Assembly: GCF_051622035.1 (NCBI RefSeq) | Contig: NC_135356.1 | Coordinates: 3,596,001-3,660,000 of the forward strand | Length of the DNA stretch: 64,000 nt | Reading direction: 5' to 3' | From: Arctopsyche grandis | Taxonomy: Eukaryota > Arthropoda > Insecta > Trichoptera > Hydropsychidae | In this document: in pieces, positions 24,490 to 35,492 of the stretch | Numbering within the stretch: the first letter of the stretch is position 1 | How the letters are laid out: each line of letters begins with the position of its first letter | Made by a program: the position numbers and the translations under genes | The notes under the pieces: generated by a model | The model's database searches: none | Seen by the model: only the letters and a program-made list of their open reading frames with translations | Told to the model about the DNA's origin: nothing

Positions 24490-24515
24490 GTTATTTTCGA
24501 AAGATGTAACGAAAT

Positions 24516-26280
24516 CTGAAAAAAAGAAAAAACCGTGCTGATTAAAGTTGTAAACGATAAAATACATATGTATGTATGTAAATAAAATTCAATCACGAGG
24601 TACATTTTACATTTAAGTAAGAATCGTTTGCATAATTAATTACACAACACTGAGACAGTCTCGGGACAGTAGCGAATTGGCGAAGTGCCGCCGCCACTTA
24701 ACAAAAGCACAGCCTGGGCTTAGTTAGCTTGTGACTCCGTGACTCCACCCAATCGTGAGAAGCTAACTCCAGAAACAAGTCCCTGTCCCTGTCCCCAGCA
24801 GCATTGGCAAGTTAGAGAAATTCAAAAGAATTACTGCGGTGCAGAAGGTAAGAGAGAAACCATCATCAGCTGCAGACTGTACAGAAGTGCGGGGATGTAT
24901 GACGTACATATCATACAGCTCGGCACACTTTCTGACACTCGTGAGCAGCACTTGAATGACAACTCCAGTGGCCGCGACCCCGAGAGGGGGAAAGCCATGT
25001 GCCTCACAATGTTGTTAGAGAAATGAAAAGATTGGATCTGACTTTGATGGGGGCAATAGCGAAATGAGATGACCTATGTAGTTCTGGAGAATGTTGTGTG
25101 GATGTATATACTATTCATAAGTATGTATACTATTCGGGCAATGATGATGGTCGTCATAAAAAGTGGACGGAGTGGGTGAACGAGGAGGCTATGAGATGTG
25201 TCAAAAATTGGCTGTTAAACCTTTTTCATTGAATGTTATTGAAGTATGTACATACATATATGCACCTACTGCTCCAAACGCACCGGACCAAGGGGTCGAG
25301 CTCTTCTATGCTGATCGAATGATATTGAATCGAAGAAAAGCAAAGAAATGATGAAATCAGAAATCAGAGATCGAATCGATTCGATCGATAAAATTGACCA
25401 TCGCGCACCGGTAGCGAGTGGAGCCCAAGTCTATTTTTTTGGATTTTGAATGAAATTTTTCCTTGCAAGGAAGAATGTCATATTGTTTTGACAATACGGA
25501 TAGGTTGAAACGTAACAAAACTAAAATCATGGAAGATTGCTAGCAATTCACGAACGAGGATAGAGGAGCTTAATTAATATGACAATTTAAAAATACGATG
25601 GTGGTCCGTGAGAATTACTGAATGTTACTGAATATGCCGGTCCGCCAACTGAAAATGTTAGAGTAGCACTGGTATACACTGGTATGTAGACTGTTATCCG
25701 TCACTGTCACAAGAATACCTGTATGTATCTTGGAAGTGAGATCGAGGATAGAAGCCGCGGGAGTTAGAGGTTAAGGTTAGATTGCACCATTTATCCAAAC
25801 GTCAACCTTAACGTTAACCTCACTGGGATGAGAGTATTTCAGATTGAAAGATGCTAAAGCGATCGAAAGGAATCATGTGCGAATGACATTGAGGATTGCA
25901 CATTGTGACGGATACGGATACGTATACGTAGACGGTGTCTCGAGAAAAAGTGCTGTGATGACGGAAGGTCGAAGAAAATAAGAGCGAAGGAAAGCGGAAA
26001 GCGGAAAGCGGAAAGCCTCGAGCTCGAGCTTCAAGTACGAGCTGAAAGGCAACGGTAAACGGGAAACGGGAAACGTCAAAATGTCAAAATGTCAGACGAT
26101 TGAAGTACGCGTATGTAAAAAAATGACGTACGTAAAGGTATCATTTCCAATATACATATGTATTTGAATGAAAGAGTACGTACTCGATTGGTCGGCAACC
26201 GAAGGAGACGACACGGCGACGAGAGCAGCGCACGCACCGGCTGTCAGACCGCAACTGTCAAAACGTACTGCAGTAGGATT
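24516..26280. other. Gene-poor region upstream of the left microexon gene
   Basis: Mixed composition, richer in GC at 24660-25020 and 25740-26280. Contains short direct repeats (GGAAAGC x4 near 25985-26015; ACGGATACG near 25910; GGGAAAC x2 then TCAAAATG x2 near 26065-26090). Part of 25470-25560 recurs at 44225-44310. Possible 5' region of the minus-strand gene, but no promoter element is clear. Confidence 0.4.
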
Positions 26281-26412
26281 CACTGTAAGTTCGCCTAATG
26301 CAATTCACCTAATTCGAGTATACCTAAGCGAGTTGGTCGAATATCAACATACCGAACGACGACCATACCTAATGTCATACATACCTAACTGCAGTTTACC
26401 AAATACAAATTG
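26277..26412. repeat. Repeat terminus rich in ACCTAAT motifs
   Basis: GCCTAATGCAATTCACCTAA and many spaced ACCTAA/ACCGAA blocks alternate with GGTCGAAT. The inverse pattern occurs at 31480-31615 and a short related piece at 42386-42440. Arrays of degenerate motifs like this often mark transposon ends. Confidence 0.55.
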
Positions 26413-27740
26413 ATCGAATGAAGGTTGTTTTACGTTGACGGATAGATGGCACTTTTGCATTGATAATTTCAAGATTATTTAAAACAAAATAAAATATTAA
26501 GTTGTATTTTAAAATTTATATTTTATTAATAGATGAAGTCGATCACTGTTTTTAAAAAATGTGCGTGTTTGGCTGTGTATTTTAGTAATAATTCAAACAC
26601 CATTAAATATCTTTGAAACTGAAACACTGAAACTTTTTACTGCGTAATAAAATTTTAATCGTTGCGCTATAATTTTTTTTTTCATTTTCAAATCTGCCGG
26701 AAGTAGCATTATTTTTCTTTGAATTATTATATATCCTAGACCGTGTATCGAACTGAAATTTTATATCTATAACTTGTATTAACTTGTACGCTCGAACTTA
26801 CACTATTTTTTGGACTTATTAATTAAATGTCTACTCTTATCGAAAAAATATAGTCCTTCAATTAATATTACATAAATAATAAATAATCAATAAGTTTTAT
26901 AAACCGGAAACGAGCCTTTTATTACATACAAATCTCAAAAATGATGCGACTACTGCTGCCGATGCTGCTGATTTTTTCGAAACTATTGGATACTCACATT
27001 AAACTAATAGTTGATAGTGTCATGCCGACTCGAATTGCAAGTCAAGTGCCGTTTTATTAAGTGATAAGCAATACTGTGTTACATTCATTGAAAGCCTAGG
27101 TTCTATAAATCATATTCATTATGTAGATAGAAGAAACGGAATTCAGCGAAGAAATGTCATACGATGAACACTTACCATTTTACATATCGACTAATTCCGA
27201 TAAGTCATATTTTAAATCCATTGTCATATGAAATAATTATTATATATGGGATAGATGAAACATATTGTGACTAATCAGAATATATTACAACAGGTAAATA
27301 CACTTTTACTATACATATGTACTCTGTTAATATTTTTCTTATATAGATATATACTTTTTACCCGAACACTAGAAAAAGTCAAAGATTTGTGGAAACATTG
27401 TGTTTCATTTGATACTTACTCTAGAGAACAGCTGGCATTGTTATCATTAACAATCTTTGAGTTTTACTGAACAACATTTCAAATCTATTTTCAAACAAGA
27501 AATCGAACGGAATCAAACTAGAAAATATATATCACTCTTTATCTTCCGGCGACAATTCGTCTTAGATTGTAGAAGACAAGAGTCTCCACTTGCTGAAGTT
27601 AAAAATTATAAAGAAAAAGTAAATATATATTAATTATTTAAATAATGGGAATAAAAAGTACACAGTAAAATTTTTTAAATTCAAAGAAATAGTCTTTTGA
27701 AATTTTTTTAATACACAATAGTTATGACAAATATTAATAA
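26413..27740. other. AT-rich non-coding stretch
   Basis: No convincing coding exon, RNA gene or repeat end was seen. Short open frames here have no family features. Confidence 0.4.
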
Positions 27741-28085
27741 ACACGAAAACACAGTATTTAATGAATGGTCTGGTATACAAATATTTAAAATATAAAAAAA
27801 CTCATGGTGTGGTGATTTATTGGCAGTCTTTTCACTACACAATAACCATGAGCGGTGACACATCACTTGCAAAACTTGATTTTAAGTGGCAGTCATTACA
27901 TAACAATTCATTCCACAATAACAACAATTCAAAACAACATATCAATTCGGAAATCAACGAAAACACAGTATTTAATCATTGGTCTCGTATACAAATATTT
28001 AAAATATAAAAAAAACTCATGGGGTGGCGATTTATGCAATAGTATTAAAGCTAATCAGTCTTTTCACTACACAATAACCATGAAA
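27741..28085 (+). repeat. Imperfect tandem duplication, ~217-bp unit
   Basis: ACGAAAACACAGTATTTAAT, TACAAATATTTAAAATATAA, AACTCATGG and the closing CTTTTCACTACACAATAACC occur twice in the same order. The second copy has extra bases (about 28037-28052). Small open frames here are by-products of the repeat. Confidence 0.8.
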
Positions 28086-28209
28086 AGTTATAAACCCCTG
28101 ATATGATATACATATGTAGTGTTTGTGTCCTTTTGATGTTGTCGATTTTATATGCTAAAAAATCAATTCACTATATTAAAAAAAAAATATTATACTTTCT
28201 CGAGAATTT

Positions 28210-28740
28210 TCCACGATTTGTCCGATATATTTTTGTGCTGGCCACCCCAGACTGACTGACAGTCGCGCGCCAACGGCTTCGGCATAAACACGTAGTTTTT
28301 GTCGCCACCGAAATCACCAGCTCGGCCACTGGTGATGGGTTGTGACGATAGTTGGAGACCAGCGACCAGCGACCAGCGACCAGCTCCAGTATCGCCAGTA
28401 TAGCGGTGTGCGCCAGAGGAAGCAGTTGTCTGCAGAGGGTCTGTCTCAGTTGTCGTCCAGAAGGCAGCTACTCAACAACTCGTAGCCAGCTACGCGTGGC
28501 TAACCTCAAAAGGCACGCGTGCTTTCTGCTTTCTTTGTTTACTCCCCCCCTTTCCTCGGTTGCTCTGCTTGATCTCTGTATAACTTATACAAAATACAGT
28601 CGCAATACATAAACAGATTTACGCCCTGTTTTCATTGGTTTACAATTTCCTCCCTTTTTTCCACATCACGCATCCCACGCACACTACGAAGGAGAAAGGG
28701 ACAGCAGAGCAGCCGACATCTTAAATTAAAATATAGCAAC
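28210..28740. promoter_or_regulatory. GC-rich island, possible promoter
   Basis: Base composition is clearly richer in G and C than the flanks. It includes a four-fold GACCAGC tandem repeat (28357-28384). No ATG-initiated open frame of useful length starts here. It could be a promoter with a non-coding first exon, but the gene it would serve is not visible. Confidence 0.3.
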
Positions 28741-30370
28741 TAACATATAGGTACTTTTATAATATTTCTGATAGATTTTTAACTCATTAAAATATATTTT
28801 TAAGATCTTTTTTTTTAATTTGTCATAGGACCCAGAATTAATTTTCCCAGGGCCCAGGATATTGCGATACTGGCCAATCAAAATATGTACACGAATGTTG
28901 AATTAATTATACCTCCCACTTTAGATACGGTGGGACTGATTTTTCATTCTATTCATATTTTAATTCATACTCTATCATCATTAGCTATAAGTAATTATAA
29001 TCACTGATGATGTTATATTATTATGAATGTGATATCACTCAGGAGATAAATTATTCACATCAATAAAATCATAATGAAACTGTGTAAATAATACGTTCTT
29101 GAACTAGTACAATTATTTATAATGCTGTATTGTTTTAGATGCAGATACCATTAATAATACTGCAGATTGTTTATCCTACCAGAACAGTGAAAATATTGTA
29201 AAAGTACTTAAAAGAAGACCAGGAAATCGAATACGGTGGACTAGAGAAATTCATATCTAAATATAAGGGACAACCCGTGTCTGCAAAAAACCCTAACATC
29301 TGGATTGCTCAAAATGTCGGATTTTGGTATTCAGATAACTTCTCCATTGAAAAATCAAAATATTTTTTGCAATGCATACTCAAGTCTTGTTGATTCTGCA
29401 CGGCAAAAGTCGTACATTTGTTCTATAGTCAAAATGAAGCCTTTTTTACGAGGCTCTTTTTTATCATTTAAATGTACTTATGTTATACTCATAATGAACA
29501 TTTCAAGAACATATATAATATGCAACTTTTATTTGTGCTGAAATGTAACATGTCAAAATTCAATACTTTCATATATACAGTTATATTGTATGCCAAATCA
29601 CTCCATAAAACTTGAAATAATTCATACCAGTAATAATTCATTTAGAATATTGTACTTTAGAAAAATGCCAAATTCACTATTTTATTTAATGTAATAATTA
29701 AACGCTAGCAAAGCTTTCCCGCAGTTGTTCTCACCAACCACAACCATTAATATGAAGTACACGTATGATTTAAGTGAAGTTATATTTCGCAATTGCAATC
29801 ACATTATCTTAGAATAGCACGTAACATTTCATTACTCAATATAATCAATTTCACCCTACTTATTTTATTTATTAAGTTTTGATAACATGGGATCAATTAA
29901 GGTAATGATTTTTTTTTTTAGACATTGGAAAACTATTTCTGAAGAGGAAAGGGTTGGAATAACTGTGGAAACTACTGAGGACCCGTTGGTCCTACTCATC
30001 GAGCCAAGAATATCCTAAATTTGTTGTTAGTAGATTTATGCGACAACTAATGGAACAGTATCACATTTGTGTTAGCAAAATTTGATATGGGAGCTGTTTC
30101 GTTCACAGTTATCGTCGCAGGGAGGCAATCTGCGTTAGAGAATATGTCAAGATTAAAAATGCTGAATTCCATAATTTATTGATAAATATTACTTATACTA
30201 TGCTATTTTTAAATTTTTCGTTCTAGTATATTTAGAACTGAAATTTGGATTTAATGTACGTTTAGAATCCTAGCTCCACGCTTGAAACCCAATTATAAAT
30301 GTGATATTAAATTCTGAACTAAAAAAGGATTTCGAAAAAATATGCGGCTTCAAATTTTTAAACTCTTTCC
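28741..30370. other. AT-rich stretch without recognisable gene
   Basis: Nothing certain. 29130-29300 and 29920-30010 have slightly less biased composition and broken frames that could be old transposon coding DNA. I cannot name a family for them. Confidence 0.35.
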
Positions 30371-30585
30371 AATGTTAAATTTTATTTATCGCTGTGTGAA
30401 TGAGCTGATAAGCATTAAATTTTGTGCGAAACAATTAGACATGTCACAAGCTACAGTTATTGATTGAAATCATTATTTACTTAGGGTCTGTGTGGTGTCA
30501 CTAATAGAACAACCAAATACCATGATCGGTGGAGAAGAGATGGTCATTGAAATTAGCAAACGTCTTTTCGTTTATATACGTACCA
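30371..30585 (+). mobile_element. Relic of an ISXO2-like (Merlin) transposase
   Basis: The plus-strand reading gives KFCAKQLDMSQATVID, a stop, then LLRVCVVSLIEQPNTMIGG and EEMVIEISKRLF. This matches the order of the ISXO2-like transposase domain: a helix-turn-helix-like segment ending in TxxDW, then REVC, then IGGxGxxVEIDES. The expected catalytic Asp is not seen at its usual place (EISK instead of EIDE). The fragment is short, contains a stop, and no terminal repeats were found. Confidence 0.5.
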
Positions 30586-31476
30586 AATTTTTTGTAAAAA
30601 ACTTCTATAGCTTCACACAAGAGTATTTTTATTACATGACTTGATACAATAGTCAATTTTCTTTAACGTTAGTTGTTTTACATATTGATTATTCATATAT
30701 TGAAAAGAATATATGTGTTCTGTGTTGTCTGTAATAAGTTGACCATCTGTAATACCACTCATGAGTTTTTATTATATGAAAATGTTTATTATAAATTGGT
30801 TTATTTCTGTAACTTGATTAATAAATTATTTATTATTTATTGTATTGCTTGTTTCTTGTCTTGCTATTATTGTTTATATTTCATTGTGTTTTGCAATCTA
30901 CGTATAAATTACTAACTGATTTATATTTGTTATGTATTCATCATAATTTATATTTATTACGTATATTTAAAATTATTAATTATTTATTATGGAAATTGTA
31001 TCAATCGTAGAAATTGTACTAGTCTGTCTATTATACATGCGTTTTCTTCTCACCTTCTTTTAATATTGATGATTGGAAAGCCAATTTTAATATATGTACA
31101 ATAAAAAAAATCTGTATATCTTTTTTGATTCCTTTTTATTACTTTGTTTTATCATAAATTTTATTGTAAATATGTACAATGTTTGCTATATAATATAGTA
31201 TAGTATATATAGCAAAAGATAATACAAAGCTACAAAAGCAATTAATTTTTTCAATGTCCTTAATTTAGTTCACTCGCCATTAGGTGGGAAATCCTCTTTA
31301 AATCTTCTGTCGGGCGCAATATGGTGTATATAGAGTTTAAGGGCTATTTGCAAAGAAATGTTATAACATTTATCTGTCAATGTTACTACACCATCTATTG
31401 ATATCGCGTCGAAAAATTACTAAATAATAAAATTTACTACTATTGGTTTGAAACTCGGCTACTGCTGGTTTGAAAC
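30586..31476. other. AT-rich non-coding stretch
   Basis: Very AT-rich, no gene seen. Short phrases near 31250-31290 (CACTCGCCATTAGGTGGGAA) may be the start of the ACCTAAT-type repeat arm that follows. Confidence 0.4.
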
Positions 31477-31615
31477 TCGAAATTAGGTGAATGTGTCATT
31501 CGGTATAAAGATATTAGGTGAATTTACCATTAGGTCAATAGATTTTCGGTAAAAGCGTCATTAGTGGAATTGCATTAGGTGAATTGATTTAGGTGTATTG
31601 CATTCGACCAATTTA
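31477..31615. repeat. Inverted counterpart of the ACCTAAT-motif terminus
   Basis: ATTAGGTGAATT-type motifs recur five or more times, ending in GCATTCGACCAATTTACCTG. In reverse complement this reads like 26277-26412. The two could be the ends of one ~5.3 kb element or independent copies. Confidence 0.5.
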
Positions 31616-31876
31616 CCTGCTCCCCTGCAGTAGTAGTAGTGCTGCCGGCAACAAATTCCCCACTCACTCCCCCACCACTACCACTACCACTACCACTACC
31701 ACGCTGCCGGCGTTTCGAATACGCGCCTGTGATTGGTCCCCCATACTGTTTATATTTACATATATATTATTATGTCTCTTATTTATTGTACATGTATTTT
31801 TTTTTTTTTTTGTAAACAATGCGTAATATCTGGTGCAGTATCTCGTATACTTTTAAAATATGAATTTGCTAATGGG

Positions 31877-32011
31877 ATTTAGGCCAGGAGAATTGCCGGG
31901 CCGAGGAAAGAGAGGTAAATAATGATCGGACATGAATATCCATTGTCAATTTATCTGGACCTTCCGCACTAATGTCATTGTCAATCAATTCGTTAGTAAT
32001 GGGTAGAGACA
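31877..32011. repeat. Dispersed repeat, copy 2 (copy 1 at 8812-9000)
   Basis: Same order of blocks as copy 1 without the ~50-base insertion: GGCCAGGAGAATTGCCGGGC, GATCGGACATGAAT, ATATCCATTGTCAATTTATC, GTAATGGGTAGAGAC. It continues into ACGTATTTTGGGC, showing what may have lain beyond the point where the hAT at 9001 inserted. Confidence 0.75.
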
Positions 32012-32757
32012 CGTATTTTGGGCATGTATTTTTGTCAAATTTTGCATTTTTAACGTCTATTTAGCATCTATTTTTATGAACAGTTTAATTTCAAATAATA
32101 AACAGTTTCGATGAATTTTAATAAAATTTATATTCCATTTAAAGACAACACAACAATTAAAAAACTAATAATAAATTCATATTTTAAAAGTATTAACATT
32201 TAATTTTTTTTTTTTAAAGATATTATAGAAATGTAGAATAAAAAATATTTTCGTTTTAATCTTCCCAAGTAATTTTTTTTCGGAAGGAAGCAAACGTCTA
32301 TTTCGGATAAAAAGTGTGCTTCTACACTCAATTGCGTTTAAAATATTTGTATGAACAATACTGCACCAAATACTTTGTAGATAAACTCAATAAGATACTA
32401 CGCATTGTCAACAAAAAAACAACAATTCGGGTGTGACCAACCCATGACTTTATCTATGTATTTGAGGAATATAAGAGGGTAACAAAACAAAATTCGAAAT
32501 TGAACTAATAACTATCGTATGATATCGTGCGATACAAATTGAGGGCAAATGTATGGAAACTTGCACAAGACAAAATTTCACTTCCGGTTATCGGATTTTG
32601 TTCATTTTTTTTTTATTATTTAAAATCAGTATAATTATTATACACATTAAATATCAAGAGGATAAAAATAATTTAAAAGGTCAAAATAAAATAATGAAAT
32701 ATTGTTTAAAAAAAAATACTACTTCCGGTTTACGAATTCTGACCAAAACGTTAGCAA

Positions 32758-32946
32758 CTCTAAGTTCGTACATAAAGAATACAAATATAAATTTTCAGCT
32801 TAATACGTTCACGGGTGTGGACAGGATCCAGGCGACAACATTTTTGACCTTTCTAAGAGGATAAAATCCCACTTCCGGTTTATTGAATTTAGTGAGTTTT
32901 TTTTATTTTCATAACATTAATACAAGATCAATACTTGAATTTTTTT
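32758..32946 (+). repeat. ~187-bp direct repeat, copy 1
   Basis: From CTAAGTTCGTACATAAA through GGGTGTGGACAGGATCCAGG and ACTTCCGGTTTATTG to ATACTTGAATTTTTT. The same segment returns at 34501-34687 with only about two differences, 1.7 kb away in the same orientation. Confidence 0.85.
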
Positions 32947-33761
32947 CAATCAATATTTATAATAATATTTATAATAAGATCAATATTTTCGTCCATTTGT
33001 GTAGACAATTCATTTGTCAATCATAGAACTAATTTCAAAATATATTATTGTTTTGCCATCTCTATTCAACGCGCGTGATTTTTTTTACATTTACATTTTA
33101 ATTGTCTTTTACATGTCAAAATTAAATTTTGTATGCAACCCTTACGCATAATAGTTAGTTGTAAATGATGCAATATTAATGTGAAACATAAAGGAGGTAT
33201 GTAAAAATAATTTTAGCTGTAAATTTCTAATGTCTGCCTTTTTTACATACCTCCTTTTTTCTACAATACAATGTCCGATTCATACATTTGTTTTTTGCTA
33301 AACACTAAGTAAAATCTCTCCATCGTTAATCCGAATAGTCGTAATTCGAGACTTGACTGTAAAATAATACATTAAATTTATCTAAATTAATATTTGATAT
33401 TCTTGCCTTATAATTGTATAATGAAATATTAAGTTTAAAAAAAACTTTCATTATACATATAGCTTGCGAATGTACACTAGAAGACTTATTTGCAGAAGAA
33501 ATAAAATAATTGCATTTTAAACAAAATTTTGGAAAAAAATTATGTGAATTTGATTTAGAGACGCCGTAAAGGTCACATTCAATGTTAAAACTCGAAGTAC
33601 ACGTGACCGCTGGCTGGGAACTGTTTTATCAAAATAAAACGTGGCGTTCTACGTTTATTTATTTATATATTATCTTAGCTATAAAGCTAATTTTAAAAAT
33701 ACATCTTAATTACTTAACTCTAAATAACTCTAAAATTTATAATTATCTTATATGTACTGTC

Positions 33762-33794
33762 CCTCACAGAGGTCTTCGCACCTCTGTGAGGGTG
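33762..33794. other. Perfect 13-bp hairpin
   Basis: CCCTCACAGAGGT and ACCTCTGTGAGGG pair perfectly around the 6-base loop CTTCGC. GC-rich in an AT-rich setting. It could be structured RNA, a transposon internal hairpin or a terminator-like structure; the sequence does not decide. Confidence 0.7.
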
Positions 33795-33799
33795 TTAAA

Positions 33800-34360
33800 C
33801 TAATTCAATGACATACGCTTAAAAAGTAATTTTTTCAATTTAAATAAGTAAACATTGGATACGGTTTAGAACCCCTGACATTTAAACTAATTCATTGACA
33901 TCTGCAATACGCATAAAAACTTTTTTTTTTTCAATTTAAATAAGAAAAAATTGGATACGGTTGAGAACCCCTGTCATTTATACTAATTTAATAACGCCCG
34001 CGATGTGTACGATAAAAAGTAAATTATTCATTTGAAATAAAGTAAATTTTGGAGACGGTTGAGAAGCCCTGCCGTATAAACTAATGCAATGTAATCTGCA
34101 GTTCATACGCTCGGAAAGTTTTTTTTTTCAATTTAAATAAGAAAATATTGGATACGGTTGAGAGCCCCTGACATTTATACTAATTTAATAACGCCCGCGA
34201 TGTGTACGATGAAAAGTAGATTATTCATTTGAAATAAAGAAAATTTTGGAGACGGTTGAGAAGCCCTGCCATATAAACTAATGCAATGTAATCTGCAGTT
34301 CATACGCTCGGAAAGTTTTTTTTTTCAATTTAAATAAGAAAATATTGGATACGGTTGAAC
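33800..34360 (+). repeat. Tandem repeat array, composite ~180-bp period
   Basis: Alternating blocks TTGGATACGGTTGAGA(A/G)CCCC and TTTTGGAGACGGTTGAGAAG recur with TTCAATTTAAATAAG, TAATAACGCCCGCGATGTGT and ATGCAATGTAATCTGCAG. The last two full units (about 33950-34130 and 34130-34310) are nearly identical, so amplification is recent. Confidence 0.85.
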
Positions 34361-34500
34361 ATTTTGAACATTTTTGAACATTTTGTCGCTTGAACATTTT
34401 TTCCGTTTACATTTTGTCGCGGGTACATTTTGTCAGTGCACTAATTTTCGGGTACATTTTGTCGTTGAACATTTTGGACTTGCACCAATTGTCGTGTAAC
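34361..34500 (+). repeat. Array of ACATTTTGTCG motifs
   Basis: About eight degenerate copies of (G/T)(A/T)ACATTTTGTCG separated by a few bases. This subterminal motif array sits between the tandem array and the second copy of the 187-bp repeat. Such arrays often lie near transposon ends. Confidence 0.65.
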
Positions 34501-34687
34501 CCTAAGTTCGTACATAAATAATACAAATATAAATTTTCAGCTTAATACGTTCACGGGTGTGGACAGGATCCAGGCGACAACATTTTTGACCTTTCTAAGA
34601 GGATAAAATCCCACTTCCGGTTTATTGAATTTAGTGAGTTTTTTTATTTTCATAACATTAATACAAGATCAATACTTGAATTTTTTC
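34501..34687 (+). repeat. ~187-bp direct repeat, copy 2
   Basis: Second copy of the segment at 32758-32946. It continues into a TTTCCTTTCAGACAAATGACTCG block that recurs in reverse at 41665-41720. Confidence 0.85.
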
Positions 34688-34743
34688 CTTTCCTTTCAGA
34701 CAAATGACTCGCCAGTGGCTGCGAACGTCACTCGGCACGGGAC

Positions 34744-34799
34744 GCGATGCGATGCGATGCGATGCGATGCGATGCGATGCGATGCGATGCGATGCGATG
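34744..34799 (+). repeat. (GATGC)n microsatellite
   Basis: Eleven units of the 5-mer GCGAT/GATGC in perfect register. Strand slippage length polymorphism is expected. Confidence 0.95.
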
Positions 34800-34829
34800 G
34801 TGCAATATTTTGATTATTGCTGTCAATCT

Positions 34830-35492
34830 GATCAGTAATATTTACTGTAACTGTCGTCAACCGGATAAATAAGAATACATTTTTTCGATTGCATCTTCTA
34901 ATTGTAAATGTATTTCGATCGATACAATGCAATTACTAACATTTTCTACAATGAAAAATAAAATAAAATTTAATATTTTATTTAAATAATAAAAATATTT
35001 AATAATATTTAATTATTTTATTTTGAAATTATTTTTATCTTCTTGATATTTAATGTGTATAATAATTATACTGATTTTAAATAATAAAAAAAATTTGAAC
35101 AAAATCCGACAACCGGAAGTAGAACTTTTGTCTTGTGCAAGTATTTGCATATTATATTCGATACAATGCAATTACTAACATTTTCTACAATGAAAAATAA
35201 AATAATATTTAAAGTGTTGTCATCCGGATAACGATAATCGGATTTGTTTACGATTGTATTTTATAAATGAAATGCATTTAGTTCGAAAAAGTAAATTAGT
35301 GAAATTTAGTTCGATAAACGTTGCGTTGACAAGTAAAATAAAATTGAAGCGGTTAACTACATATTTTTTTCCGATAACATTTGTGTTTACTTCGAGAGGC
35401 GAGTTTTGCGAAAGTGACAGTCGGTGCGCGGGTTCGGTCGAGTCTGCACGTTTCGGTCGGCGCACTCTGAAAGATCAATTGAGCAACTGAAG
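34830..35492 (+). promoter_or_regulatory. 5' flank of the right microexon gene
   Basis: Contains repeat fragments (GTCAACCGGATAAATAA, CGATTGTATTTTATAAAT) also present at 42480-42720, and a CTTCCGGTT-family piece at 35000-35140. From 35390 the composition turns GC-rich up to the ATG, consistent with a promoter and short 5' UTR. No TATA box is apparent. Confidence 0.4.

Noticed and set aside
24739-25026. 95-codon plus-strand frame near 24.9 kb
   Set aside because: No ATG near the start, no recognisable motif and no splice context strong enough to call an exon.
28352-28612. 86-codon frame in a GC-rich island
   Set aside because: Starts at TTG inside a GACCAGC tandem repeat; no family features.
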